Below are positions 30,645 to 41,402 of a DNA stretch of 64,000 nucleotides, piece by piece. Location: positions 16,196,460 through 16,260,459 of the forward strand of contig OZ022500.1 in the NCBI GenBank assembly GCA_963989385.1, in the 5' to 3' direction. Below the pieces are notes generated by a model, which was not told the DNA's origin, searched no databases, and worked only from the letters and a program-made list of their open reading frames with translations. Both the position numbers and the translations under genes were made by a program. The first letter of the stretch is position 1. Each line of letters opens with the position of its first letter. The stretch is from Ctena decussata (taxonomy: Eukaryota > Mollusca > Bivalvia > Lucinida > Lucinidae).

Positions 30645-32578
30645 TTAGCTCACCTGAGCCAGCGGCTCCGGGGGAGCTTATAGGATGGTAAGGCTCCGTT
30701 GTCCGTCGTCCGTCCGTCCGTCGTCCGTCCACACTTTCAAACAACTTCTCCTCTGAAACCGCTGGGCCGATTGTAACCAAATTTCGTATAGAGCCTCCTG
30801 GGACCTTAGGAACAAAAGTTGTTCAAACGGTCCTGGTCACATGACCAACATGGCCGCCATGCCCATATATGGTATAAACCTGAAAAAATCTTCTTCTCCA
30901 GAACCAATAGGGCGATGGCCTTGAAACTTGGTATGTAGCATCGGGTACACGAGTACTACCAAGATTGTTCAAATTATGACCTTGGGTTGACCTTGACCTT
31001 TTTTACGGTAAGGTCAAATTTGCTTCCTTATGCTTTTATATGGCAAAATGCTGCAACATAAGATATCTTGGAAACTGTTGAAGATTTTGGCCTAAAAATT
31101 GGTACATACAGTCATCTTAATGACTACATGAAGATTTATGAGTACAAGAGGTCAAGGTCATTCTTTGACCTTTGACCCAGAACTCTCATATTTTGACAAT
31201 ATCAAACAATCTCCTCAAAAACAACTAGGCCAATTGTAACCAAATTCCATATAGATCCTCCAGGGGTTGAGGGAATGAAAATTTGTTCATACGGTCCAGG
31301 TCACATGACCAACATGGCCACCATGCCCATATATGGTAAAAACCTTTAAAAATCTTCTTCTCCAGAACCAGTAGACCGATGGCCTTGAAACTTGGTATGT
31401 AGCATTGGGTACTCAAGTTCTATCAAGTTTGTTCAAATTAAGACCGTGGGTTGACCTTGACCTTTTTACGGCAAGGACAAATATCGGAAAACGCTAGAAC
31501 ATGAGATTTCATGGTAAGTTTTGAAAATTTTGGCCTAAAAATTGGTATATACAATCATCTTAATGAGTACATGAAGATTTGTGAGTACAAGAGGTCAAGG
31601 TCATTCTTTGACCTTTGACCCAGAAATCTCAAATTTTGACAATTTCAAACAATCTGCTCTAAAACCACTGGGCCAATTGAAACCAAATTTCATATAGAGC
31701 CTAGAGGGGTTGAGGGAATGAAAAATTTCTAATGGTCCTGGACACATGACCAACATGGCAGCCACGCCCATATATGGTAAATACCTTTAAAAATCTTCTT
31801 CTCCAGAACCGATTGTTGATGGCCTTGAGACTTTGTATGTAGCATTTGGTACTTGAGTACTATCAAGATTGTTCAAATTATGACCTTGTGTTGACTGTTA
31901 CCTTTTACAGCAAGGTCAATGATGGGAAAATGCTAGAACATAAGATTTCATGGAAAGTTTTGAAGATTTTGGTCTAAAAAATTGGTATATACAGTTGTCT
32001 TAATGAGTTCATGAAGAATTATGGGTACAAGAGGGCAAGGTCATTTTTATACCTTTGATCCAGATCGCTCATATTTTGACATTGTCATCCATTTCCTCAA
32101 AAGCCAAAGAGCCAATTGTGAATCCAGGGGTTGATTGAATGAAAATTTGTTCAAACGGTCCAGGTCACATGACCAACTTGGCCGCCATTACCACTTATGG
32201 TATAAATCTTTAATATTTTTCTTCTCCAGAACCAATACACCTATGGCCTTGAAACTTGGTAAATAGCATGGAGTACTAGAGTACCACCAAGACTGTTCAA
32301 ATAGTGACCTTGGGTTTACCTTGACCTTTTTTGCGGCATGGTCAAAGATGGGAAAATGCTAGAACATAAGATTTCATGGAAAGTTTTGAAGATTTTGGCC
32401 TAAAAATGGTATATATGGTTGTCTTAATGAGTACATGAAGATTTATGAGTACAAGTGGTCATGGTCATTCTTTGACTTTTGACCCAAAACTCATATTTTG
32501 ACAATTTCAGACATGATAAGTAAAAGCCACCTTGCCAATTGTTCAGGTGAGCGATTCAGGGCCTCATGGCCCTCTTGT
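30645..32578 (-). mobile_element. Helentron-like element, about 450-bp tandem units, minus orientation
   Basis: Read on the minus strand, it starts ACAAGAGGGCCATGAGGCCC, holds four units and ends GGAGCCGCTGGCTCAGGTGAGCTAA next to a (CGGA)n microsatellite. Marker CATATATGG falls near 30863, 31328, 31769 and 32191, so units shrink from 465 to about 420 bp. Shared unit wording is GGTTCTGGAGAAGAAGATTTTTAAAGG and GGTCATGTGACCxGGAC. Confidence 0.65.
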
Positions 32579-32637
32579 TTTTGAAATCGAGCCATTGGCT
32601 TGAGAAACGATGATGTTTAAAGCTTTTTTCTATTTTT

Positions 32638-33362
32638 AGCTCTGGTGGCCATATTGTTCAGCGGGGCAGAACCGTTTGAGCAATTTTGGTAGAGGGTCTC
32701 CTAAGGAACATTTCTGTGAAATTATTTTAAAATCGGCTCAGCAGTTTTGGAGGAGAAGTCGTTTAAAGGTTTTTCTATTTTTAGCTCTGGCGGCCATATT
32801 GTTCAGTAGAGCAAAACCGTTTGAGCAATTTTGGTAGAGGGTCTCCTAAAAAACATTTCTGTGAAATTATTTTAAAATCGGCCAAGCAGTTTTGGAGGAG
32901 AAGTCGTTTAAAGGTTTTTCTATTTTTAGCTCTGGCGGCCATATTGTTCAGCGGAGCGAAACCCTTTGAGCAATTTTGGTAGAGGGTCACCTAAGGAACA
33001 TTTCTGTGAAATTATTTCAAAATCTGCCCAGCAGTTTTGGAGGAGAAGTTGTTTAAAGGTTTTTCTATTTTTAGCTCTGGCGGCCATGTTGTTCAGCGGA
33101 GCGGAACCGTTTGAGCAATTTTGGTAGAAGGTCTCCTAAGGAACATTTCTGTGAAATTATTTCAAAATCAGCCCAGCAGTTTTGGAGGAGAAGTGGTTTA
33201 AAGGTTTTTCTATTTTTAGCTCTGGTGGCCATATTGTTCAGCGGAGCGGAACCATTTGAGCAATTTTGGTAGAGAGTCCCCCAAGGACCATTTCTGTGAA
33301 ATTATTTTGAAATCCGGCTAGCAGTTTTGGAGAAGAAGTCGTTTAAAGCAAAAGTTGACGCC
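32638..33362. repeat. Five tandem units of exactly 145 bp
   Basis: AGCTCTGGxGGCCAT begins units at 32638, 32783, 32928, 33073 and 33218. The spacing is a constant 145 bp and the units are very similar. An earlier, interrupted unit is at 30556. It is the internal core of the composite element. Confidence 0.9.
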
Positions 33363-33620
33363 GGACGACGGACAAAGACCGATCACAATACCTCACCTTG
33401 AGCACTTCGTGCTCAGGTGAGCTAAAAACAGGTCAGAATCATAACAGTACACAATCTCACAATAATAAATAATCATTATAAACTATGTCAGTAACAAACA
33501 ACATAATATCACAACATTTCAAGTGTAATTGGAATTCAGTTTCAATATAGAGACATTTCATAACTTATAACATAACAGGGTATAATGCTTTGTTAAGGGA
33601 TACTCTGCTGCCAAATCAAC

Positions 33621-34058
33621 ATACACAGTTCCGAGAATAGCTGCTAAGCTCCGCCTGCTTAGTTACTGTTACTACGTCTCACAAGCTTACACAAAGATGG
33701 CGGAAAAACAAATGACAGATGCAAGTGCCTGTTAAATGTTGCTAAATGTTGGCGATCTATGGCTAAGAATCAGCCTCCTCGTGGCCTACACATGGCAGTT
33801 GGCGCACCATGCATTTCCGATGCGTTCTGTTCTTGCAAAGCAGGGTAAATTTATTAAAAGTGGTGTTAGTTTGTTTTCTTTAAACAGGTATACATCCCTT
33901 CATTAACTGAAAGGTAAAATCACGGACTTATGTTGGTATTGACCACGTGCGATTTGTTTGTGAGACTATGTCACGTGCTAAGTTGTCGTTGCATTGGCCA
34001 GGTGTACGATATCATGTGATTTTGTGTGACATTCTGGGTGTGGCTCGGAACTGTGTAT
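33621..34058. mobile_element. P7 element, about 440 bp
   Basis: ATACACAGTTCCGAGAATAG and the right end GGCTCGGAACTGTGTAT form inverted ends. The interior (CACAAAGATGGCGGAAAAAC, CTTTAAACAGGTATACATCC) is shared with the copies at 38494 and 24681. No ORF. Confidence 0.75.
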
Positions 34059-34265
34059 TGTGAAAAACTCTTCTGTACTAGAACTTTACCTCTATTGATG
34101 ACCAACAGGTTCTGGTTTATTGTACAATTACACTGATATTCACACCATAATTCCCTCTACTGAATTGTTCTGAGCTCAAAATTTATTGCATTGTTTTGTG
34201 CATGTAAACAAAATTCTAATGCACTTACAAATATAACTTGACATCTGATTGGATAACTTCAAAAA

Positions 34266-34301
34266 TTTGTGACAGTATATTCTGTGATATACTGTCACAA
34301 A
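34266..34301. repeat. Palindrome core, intact relative of an interrupted copy
   Basis: TTTGTGACAGTATAT and its perfect complement ATATACTGTCACAAA surround TCTGTG. The surrounding sequence (TCTAATGCACTTAC...TCTGATTGGATAACTTC) recurs at 41340-41404, where a transposon has inserted. Confidence 0.75.
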
Positions 34302-34427
34302 CCTGACGTCATTAAGAAACGTCTCTTCTCACTGGCTGACATTTGGTTTTATGTTGCTGACTGAGCTTGAAATGGGTGCAAACTAGTACATTATGAAAAG
34401 TGAAAATGTGGAAAAGGGCATTAGAAT

Positions 34428-34802
34428 GGGGATAACTGTATTGAAACTTGTCATTTGGGGAGGTAAATCATCGGTTTAATGGTTGCAAAATGCATTTTAC
34501 GGTTCTGCTAGCGAGTTGCAGTAAAACAAAATTTCCGACCATAAAACCGATGATTTACCTCCCCAAATGACAATTTTCAAGACAGTTATCAGAGCTCTAG
34601 ATAAGAGGGCATATTTGATGATAATTAAGGATAATTTTTCTTATTTTTCATCGAAACCATATGTTGTGACCCCTCATCTGAACCGTCTCGTCGAGACGGT
34701 TCAGATGAGGGGTCACAACATATGTTTTTATGCAGAATTAACAAAGATTATCCCTAATTATCACCAAATACGCCCTCCTATCTAGAGCTCTGAGTTATCC
34801 CC
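34428..34802. mobile_element. Foldback MITE (GGGGATAACTGT ends) carrying nested P5
   Basis: The left arm GGGGATAACTGTATTGAAAC... pairs over nearly 50 bp with TTTACCTCCCCAAATGAC...CAGTTAT. The last bases, ATCCCC, lie beyond the inserted P5 element. Confidence 0.75.
34590..34792. mobile_element. P5 MITE, 203 bp, with AGTTAT duplication
   Basis: Perfectly bounded: AGTTAT at 34584-34589, CAGAGCTCTAGATAAGAGGG start, GAACCGTCTCGTCGAGACGGTTC centre, TCTAGAGCTCTG end, AGTTAT at 34793-34798. Confidence 0.9.
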
Positions 34803-34892
34803 TAATTCATTGCTACATACTCATAATGTCATGGTTTCAGGACTCTCTAAAAGCGGAGTATTTGATGAGAATTCTGTGATATTGTAATATGG

Positions 34893-35131
34893 TGCATGGG
34901 TACACCTCAGTGTTTTCCGCCATTTTAACAGAAGGAAACATTTTTTTACCTTTTTTGGGATGCCTGGACATCGAAGCTCTTCCAAACAGGGATCTACTCT
35001 AAAATGAAAGAATTTGCTTCTATAGGAGTCAACTGTTTCCTTATTTAAAAGAGTTGAACCCCATTTAAAAGAATTGAAAAAAATGACAATGGCAGAGTTA
35101 CTTCGCTGAAAGTGTACCCAATCACCTTAAT
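34893..35131. mobile_element. P2 MITE copy
   Basis: Starts ATGGGTACACCTCAGTGTTTTC and ends GAGTTACTTCGCTGAAAGTGTACCCAATCACCTTA. The central hairpin is worn. Confidence 0.7.
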
Positions 35132-35134
35132 TCT

Positions 35135-36235
35135 CAACAAACCCATATGTGGTGATTCCTGGTCAGAACTTGCAATGGCAGCTCCTACAGACAGCAACAA
35201 CGTCATAATCTTGTTTTTACTGAGAAAATAGGGGATTTGGCGATAGATATTTTGTTTTCAAAATGACATATATGACTTGTAATTTGCAATGCCCCTGGGT
35301 ATTTATTGGAACAAATATGGTATTTAAAAAGTTTTAACACATGTAGTGGGACTTTACTAGAATCCTCTAGCAGAGTGGTCAAATAAAGTTTAACATATAA
35401 ATTTATCAAAGAAAATGTGGCCTATTTTTTTTTTTCATTCATACAAGCATATTTTTCTTTACCAAACTGACTTTGTCAAAGAAGCTTTGCCCTTGTTAAT
35501 GAAGCTTAACACTGATGTGCAAAATCTCTTTATATTTGGGCCAGTTAAGTTGACATGGTAGTTAAGACTCTAGACTCTTAATTTCTACAATAACCCCAAA
35601 TAACTGAAATACTGATGAAAGGTGGAAACCCAAATCATCCATCTTACTATCAACATTTAAAATTCCACAAGAAATCAAACACTGTTTTAACAAGCACTTC
35701 AATATTTTCCTCACAATTTGACCATCAAAATCTATAAAGTCTAAAACTACGGGTGAATAATTTAATATCTCATAAGTTACAGCATCGAAATTTGGCAGTT
35801 TTAAGAAAATGGAATAATGGTTATCAAATTTTGACACTTCTATGATTTAAAATGTATGTCTGAGCTATGTAAATGTATCAAAACTGAACACTGGTAAATT
35901 ATTATGGCACTTTTTGTTTTTTTAAAACAAAGCACGAAAACTGTACCACCAAATGTACAAAGTAAGCCAAAGAATATATACAAATAAGCCTGATATGAAA
36001 GTGTAAAACTGGCGTAGAAAGTGTGCACTAAATAATGGTAAAATATGGCACCAAATTACCAGGTCTATTTGTGTCATAATATGATAGGCAAACAAGGCTT
36101 CTTCAATTTTTATATATTTCTTTTTTTTGTAAAATGAAACTTCTTTTACTTTCCATTTTGAGGCTCATTAGAGAGCAATAATTCAACAACATTAAGCAGT
36201 TCTGTTGATTTCAGCTTCATCATGCAAAATGTGTG
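35135..36235. other. No gene seen
   Basis: AT-rich. The minus-strand frame at 35562-35837 (91 codons) has no recognisable domain and no convincing splice sites. Confidence 0.4.
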
Positions 36236-36237
36236 AC

Positions 36238-36473
36238 AGGTGTATGGGTGATCTTGCAGGGGAAGCAACTCCACCATTATCAATTTTGCCTCCTTAGTGG
36301 GAATCAACTAAGATTGGAAAAAATTTGCTCCCCTTGGAGCAAATTCTTTCCTTTGAGAGCAGATCTCATTTTGAAAGGGCTTTTTTGTCCTTGGAAGCAA
36401 AGAGGAAACTACAAAGTTGTTCCCCTTTGTTAAACTGGCACAAAAACATGGAGGTGTATCCATATGCTTTAAC
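36238..36473. mobile_element. P2 MITE copy
   Basis: Central AAATTTGCTCCCCTTGGAGCAAATTCTTTCC, with arms GGGGAAGCAACTCCACCATT and AAGTTGTTCCCCTTTGTTAAAC. Confidence 0.75.
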
Positions 36474-36474
36474 A

Positions 36475-36676
36475 TATTTGCAAACAGCAAAAAGAAGTCT
36501 GTGAATCCATGTAGTCTAACTAAAGCCTTCAGTTTGCGTCTATAGTTTCCTTAGGGTCCATACATGTTGTGTGTTTGATAAAAAAGGTCTCTGATCAGAC
36601 TGTGCAGATATGCAGGCTGGTCTGAGTCTCTGCTGGATGCATAACTGTTATACACCAATTTTGCTTGTTGTGGCTC
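36475..36676. mobile_element. P1-related element, strongly diverged
   Basis: GATCAGACTGTGCAGATATGCAGGCTGGTCTGAGTC and TTGTTGTGGCTCATTTAAT match the right arm of P1. It abuts the next P1 copy. Confidence 0.5.
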
Positions 36677-36689
36677 ATTTAATAAATAT

Positions 36690-36922
36690 GAGCCGCAACA
36701 CGACAAAACCAACAATGTGGTTGTGCGCCCAGTGCAGACTCAGATCAGCCTGGGCATCCGCTCAGTTTGATTAGACTCTTCGTTAAAACCTCGAATGGTA
36801 GCTAAGGGTCTAAGCTACCTCCATGCGGACAGCGAAGACTCTGATCAGACTGGGCGGATGCCCAGGCTGATCCGAGTCTGCGCTGGGCGCTCAACATTGT
36901 TGGTTTTCTCGTGTCGCGGCTC
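36690..36922. mobile_element. P1 foldback MITE
   Basis: GAGCCGCAACACGACAAAAC to GTTGGTTTTCTCGTGTCGCGGCTC. TTAATAAAT before and TTAATGAAT after may be a 9-bp duplication with one change. Confidence 0.82.
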
Positions 36923-36924
36923 AT

Positions 36925-37670
36925 TTAATGAATGTGTCAGTTTTGCAAAACAATTCCTGAGAAAATATACCAACAACCATGGTACTGAGCTGAAAATATT
37001 ATAAACATCAATACAGTCACAACTAAAGAGACAAACTCCCATATGTCAGTTTCACTTGCCAATACCTACCATCTATGCAAGAAACTTCAAAATTATCATT
37101 AATCAGTATTTTTTTTTCTTTTGCTCCACAAATTCATATATTAATGTTGTAGGATCCAATTGAACTGTTTGTGCAAGTGAGAAACATAAATTGATTGCTT
37201 GTTTCAAATGAAATGGAAACTAACATGTCCAATTTCTAAGACTGTATTGCTTTTTTGTGCAACTTATGAAGAAAAAAAAAAAGAAAAAAAAAAGAAGAAT
37301 CTTACAAATTTCTAACACAAAACAAAATTTCACCAAAATTCCATCACAAGAACTTCTAAATTATAATGGGTTACACAGAAAACTATCACAAAATAAATAT
37401 ACGGAATGGACAGACTATACTTTTTGGCAGATGATCACTAGAATAGTCCTTCAATACCACTCAGGTCAGGTTTGGACAATAACTCTGTGATAGTTTCTGT
37501 GATCAATGTCCATAAAGACAATGATGTAAGCCCCTCGCCCTGAGGGCTCACAAAATATGTATTCAGTGGACAAAGAAATATATATCCTAGGACTTTCATT
37601 AAAATTCTAACTTTTCTGAATCTCTAGCCATGACAGTTGAGGAGATGTAAAACCCATCCATTCATCTTTC
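36925..37670. other. Likely PITPNC1 3' flank or 3' UTR; no repeat recognised
   Basis: AT-rich DNA with an A/G-rich run at 37267-37298. It lies downstream of the PITPNC1 stop on the minus strand, so part of it may be 3' UTR. No clear polyadenylation signal was identified. Confidence 0.35.
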
Positions 37671-37678
37671 TCTCCTGC

Positions 37679-37794
37679 TCAGGACTCTTCAGACTGTGCT
37701 GTTGGTTCTTGTTGTGGTAAATCTTTTAAAACTTTCTCGTTTGTTTTCTTATGCATTGTTTTCTCATAATTTCTCATGTCCTCCATTGTCATAT
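37679..37794 (-). CDS. PITPNC1: PITPNC1 terminal coding exon
   Basis: Acceptor TTGTTATAG is followed by AT ATG ACA ATG GAG, phase 1 with the previous exon. It encodes (D)MTMEDMRNYEKTMHKKTNEK and 17 further residues to TGA at 37679-37681. MTMEDMR is the C-terminal helix signature of class II PITP domains. The remaining tail (DLPQQEPTAQSEES at the end) is acidic and not conserved to my knowledge. Confidence 0.88.
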
Positions 37795-37840
37795 CTATAA
37801 CAATAAGAAAAAAATATATATATTTACAAGTAGTTATATT

Positions 37841-38073
37841 AAGGTGTACACTTTCAGGGGAAGTAACTTTGCCATTTTCAGTTTTGCCCAACTTCTAAAA
37901 GGGGGTCAGCTCTTACAGGAAAAATTTCCTCTGCTAAAAGCAAATTCTTTCCTCAAAGAGTTGACCCTGTTCTAGAAGGAACTCTTCTTCCAATGAAGCA
38001 AATTAGAAGTCTAAGAAGTTGTTCCCCCTTGTAAAAGTTGCAGAAAAAAACATGGAAGTAACTCATACTTAAC
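37841..38073. mobile_element. P2 MITE in the last PITPNC1 intron
   Basis: TTAAGGTGTACACTTTCAGGGG start, central CTTACAGGAAAAATTTCC...AAATTCTTTCC, and end GGAAGTAACTCATACTTAA. Confidence 0.7.
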
Positions 38074-38373
38074 TACAGGATAAGACTAGGTGCTGGCTAG
38101 CTCCACTGACTAAATCATCAAAGAGACAATTTCATGATCATGTAAATTAAAGTTTCCCAATGTCAAAATATTATAAACTGATTTTTTAAACTGTTAGCCC
38201 AGACTCTGAACTTCTGTGAATACAACAACCTCAAATTCTTTCACTGCAAATCCTTGCAAAAATACTACTGAAGCAGAGAATCTTTGTCAAAGTTTAGCAA
38301 ATTCGTGGTACCAAAATCTGCAACTTGTACACTAAACAAGACACAATTATGAATGAAGAGAAGTGTTACATAC

Positions 38374-38437
38374 CTATCCATTCATCTAGCCATGATATAG
38401 CTTGTCTATGACCTAGAAGATTAACATCTCGTACAGC
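38374..38437 (-). CDS. PITPNC1: PITPNC1 exon (HRQA...DEW block)
   Basis: Acceptor TACTTCAG, donor GATAG|GTATGT. The 64 nt encode AVRDVNLLGHRQAISWLDEW and I, plus one base of the next codon. VRDxxLxGHRQAxxWxDEW is diagnostic of class II PITPs and separates this gene from class I PITPNA/B. Confidence 0.92.
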
Positions 38438-38493
38438 CTGAAGTAGCAAGGGAAACAACTCCAATTTCACATGAATTTCAGACAGCTATAATA

Positions 38494-38922
38494 ATACACA
38501 GTTCCGAGAATAGCCGCTAAGCTCCGCCTGCTTAGATACTGTTACTACGTCTCACAAGCTTACACAAAGATGGCGGAAAAATAAATGACAAAAGCAAGTG
38601 TCTGCTAAATGTTGGCGATCTATGGCAAAGAATCAGCCTCCTCATGATCTACACATGGCAGTTGGCGCATCATGCATTTCCGATGCGTTCTGTTCTTGCA
38701 AAGCATGGTAAGTTTATTAAAAGTGGTGTTAGTTTGTTTTCTTTAAACAGGTATACATCCCTCGATTGACTGTTAGGTATAATCACGAACTTACGTTGGA
38801 TACTGACCACGTGCGATTTGTTTGTGAGACTATGTCACGTGCTAAGTTGTCGTTGCATTGGCCAGGTATACGCTATCATGTGATTTTGAGTGATATTCTG
38901 GGTGTGGCTTGGAACTGTGTAT
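38494..38922. mobile_element. P7 element beside a PITPNC1 exon
   Basis: Inverted ends ATACACAGTTCCGAG and GGAACTGTGTAT (one C-to-T change in the right end). It begins only 56 bp upstream of the 38374-38437 exon acceptor. Confidence 0.78.
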
Positions 38923-38966
38923 TACACTTCTGGTACATGTTGTGACCCTTAACCAAGTCAGGTGAA

Positions 38967-39200
38967 TGGGTACACAGAAAAAGGAAGTAACTCTGCCATT
39001 GCCAATTCTGTCTCCTTCTCAATGGGGGTTAACTCTTAAAGGAAACAAATTGCTTCTCCTGGAGAATTTCTATCTTTTAAGAGTAGACCCTATTTCGGAA
39101 GGGCTTTGCTATCCAGAAGAAGCAAACAGGAAGTCACAAAAGTAGTTCTTCTTGTATAAATGGTGGAAAAACGTGAGGTGTACCCAAGCACCTTCACCCA
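38967..39200. mobile_element. P2 MITE copy
   Basis: GAATGGGTACACAGAAAAAGG start, central CTCTTAAAGGAAACAAATTGC, and end CGTGAGGTGTACCCAAGCACCTT. Confidence 0.7.
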
Positions 39201-39344
39201 TGTGCAAACTGAGTCTTTCTTTTTTCTTTAATGATTCTTTAATACTGAAATACCTATACAGCCAACTGCATAGACTTTGATCAGCAATATCTGGCCTCAG
39301 GCTGGCAACTCCCAGGAAATACCATATTTGTGCTGATTGGCAAT

Positions 39345-39397
39345 ACATCTGCACTGGGTGCACAACCACTTTGTTGGTTTTCTCGTGTTGCAGCTCA
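39345..39397. mobile_element. P1 right-end fragment
   Basis: CTGCACTGGGTGCACAACCACTTTGTTGGTTTTCTCGTGTTGCAGCTC is only the terminal 50 bp of P1. Confidence 0.65.
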
Positions 39398-39399
39398 TA

Positions 39400-40215
39400 T
39401 GTACAGCTGTGCAGGATGATCTTAGTACAGGTACATGCTGTCCTCACATGTTGAGAGACCTATTGTCTCATGGTAGGTCTCAACAAACAATCTGTAGAAG
39501 TCTGTGTGCATGGTCACTAAACAGATGAACCATAGAGCTAAAGGAAAGTTTATGCTGCTGACTCTGCCTGGAAACTAACACCTATGTCTCACTTCTTGCT
39601 AGTTGCTGGTGAAACAAACATTATTGAGAGTTTTCATCAGTTTCGGCAATTTAATAAAATTTTGGGAACTAAAAGCTAAAAATATTGTCTCTTAAACTCT
39701 TGGAAAATGGTGAGCAAATTGATCAGACTGCTCCTTTCAGAATGGTCATACGAAGCGGATCTGCACTGCCTGCTGAGTTATTCATCCAAAATTCATTCTG
39801 AACACTAGGGCTGGGATGGGCAGAGATTTTGTACCCTGGTACCGGAGTCCCTATTACCCATTACCATAGCATTTTGAGCATTTCCATAGTTAGAAAATAT
39901 ATGTTTAGATTAAATGATATGTAAAACAATTTGTCTTTTGCACACTTGTGCATAAGAAGGGGATGAAAATGTGAAATCTCCCTATTATGATATACAGAAA
40001 TGGTTAGCAATATGTGGTCGCTATTTCTATAAGACAGTTACATTAAACTTTGCTCTATTTATTTGGAATTTTAATGAAATAGAATAATTATACATTACAT
40101 AATTATATCATTCGAGTAATGGGTAGTAAATTTGTTCTCGGGTAACTGGTCTACCTGACCCGGACTCAGGTACTCCCCCCAGCCGTACTAAACACAGTAC
40201 TGCCAAACTTGAACA
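39400..40215. other. PITPNC1 intron, nothing recognised
   Basis: Noncoding AT-rich intron with a faint P4-like pair near 39710-39780. Confidence 0.4.
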
Positions 40216-40218
40216 TAC

Positions 40219-40314
40219 CTTATGAGCATATGATTCAACTTTCGTTTGTAAACCCCAAACCTCAAAAGTAACTCGAACAACTTTATATGAACACATAATT
40301 GGCTTTGTAGAATC
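40219..40314 (-). CDS. PITPNC1: PITPNC1 exon (PIMCSYK block)
   Basis: Acceptor CTATTTGCAG, donor AAG|GTATGT. The 32 codons read DSTKPIMCSYKVVRVTFEVW then GLQTKVESYAHK. PIMCSYKxVxVxFEVWGLQTxVE is the class II version of the beta-sheet/lipid-exchange region. Confidence 0.93.
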
Positions 40315-40457
40315 CTGCAAATAGACATAGAACTACTGAATGGTAATAACCACAGAAACATGTTTTTTACACAGCGTCCTTTGAATATTTCTCAAATTAT
40401 ATATGATAGTTTGTTATTTTCACTGATTTTGCAAAAGCATTCAATAATATAAACACC

Positions 40458-40565
40458 GTAATGTACTACAGTATTGGGACACCTGAAAGAATTAATTTTC
40501 CATTTGTTCCAAATGGAAAATTAATTATTTTAGGTGTCCTAAAATTTAGGCACATTACAGTATTG
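40458..40565. mobile_element. Small foldback MITE
   Basis: GACACCTGAAAGAATTAATT...TTCCATTTG pairs with CAAATGGAAAATTAATTATTTTAGGTGTC. The outer ends GTAATGTACTACAGTAT / GGCACATTACAGTAT are less exact. Confidence 0.55.
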
Positions 40566-40762
40566 ACTTACATATCGTATTTGCATCATGTTATGATGCT
40601 ATTATAAATCAGTCATTAAAACAGAAAGACCTGACCTGGCAGCTCCCCTAAATCACACTTGCTCACTACATACTACGCCTTAATCAGAAACTCTAACCCT
40701 AAGTGGGATGCCAATATCAGTTATGCTCTGCAGACCACAGCAAGGAAAAGTCCTTTAAGTAG

Positions 40763-41328
40763 ATACTGTATATGCTATAATTTTTGCTGGTTCAAAATAT
40801 AAGCACTAATTTTCGTGATTTTTAATTTTCGCGGTCTGCCATGTGCACAAAAATTAAAAACGCTTGTATAAAAATGGCAAAGTATTCGCAGGAAAGTAAC
40901 AGAGAAGTAATGTAGTTCGGACAGTTTTTACTCTGGTAACTCTGTAAATAAACAGACATTAATTGTATAGTGACTGTGAATAAAACAGATAAAGGTGTCA
41001 TCAGCAATTAGCATGTTGATTGGTACAAATCAATAACCGTGTAATATTGTCATGTAATCAATTAGCGTGTCATATTTTTGCATGATCCCATCCTCAGATT
41101 TTTTATTGCATGTATGTTTTAATTATAATCAGCACTGTCGGTGAGTCGATGATTACACCAGTTAATAAATGTGTCGAAATGACAAGGGAAATGGACATTG
41201 AGTTTACCGAAGGCAGCTTGTCAGAAAAATGAAAATATTTGGCGATTTTTAATTTTCGCGGTTTCATAGTGACCGCGAAATACCGCGAAAATTGGACAAT
41301 GGCGAAAATTAACGCGTATACGGTAACT
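40763..41328. mobile_element. MITE with TTTTTAATTTTCGCGG subterminal repeats
   Basis: Left TACTGTATATGCTATAATTTT and right GAAAATTAACGCGTATACGGTA are inverted. Inside, TTTTTAATTTTCGCGG appears near both ends (40817 and 41250). Noncoding. Confidence 0.6.
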
Positions 41329-41402
41329 TTATACTGAGAATTCTAATGCACTAACGTCTGTAATGCGATGTCTGACTGGATAGCGTCATAAATTTGCCAC
41401 AG

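Larger units (their letters stand above)
30106..33427 (+). mobile_element. Composite Helentron-like element carrying a nested reverse copy
   Basis: The 5' end ACAAGAGGGCCATGATGGCCC has a GGGCC/GGCCC hairpin. It is followed by three units of 144 bp (AAACATTCTGACAAAGT near 30193, 30337, 30481), then a 145-bp repeat array starting at 30556 and continuing at 32638-33362. The 3' end is GAGCACTTCGTGCTCAGGTGAGCTAA. A different copy (30645-32578, minus orientation) is inserted in the first 145-bp unit. It is noncoding. The structure (tandem core, terminal hairpins, CTAA end, no duplication) fits non-autonomous Helitron/Helentron-type elements such as bivalve pearl elements, but a search is needed to prove kinship. 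Confidence 0.6.

Noticed and set aside
32638..33362. CRISPR-like regular array
   Set aside because: The whole 145-bp unit repeats, with no variable spacers, and the DNA is eukaryotic.
35562..35837. 91-codon minus-strand frame
   Set aside because: No recognisable domain, no good splice sites and strongly AT-driven composition.
39109..39447. 112-codon minus-strand frame
   Set aside because: Composed of P2 and P1 repeat pieces.
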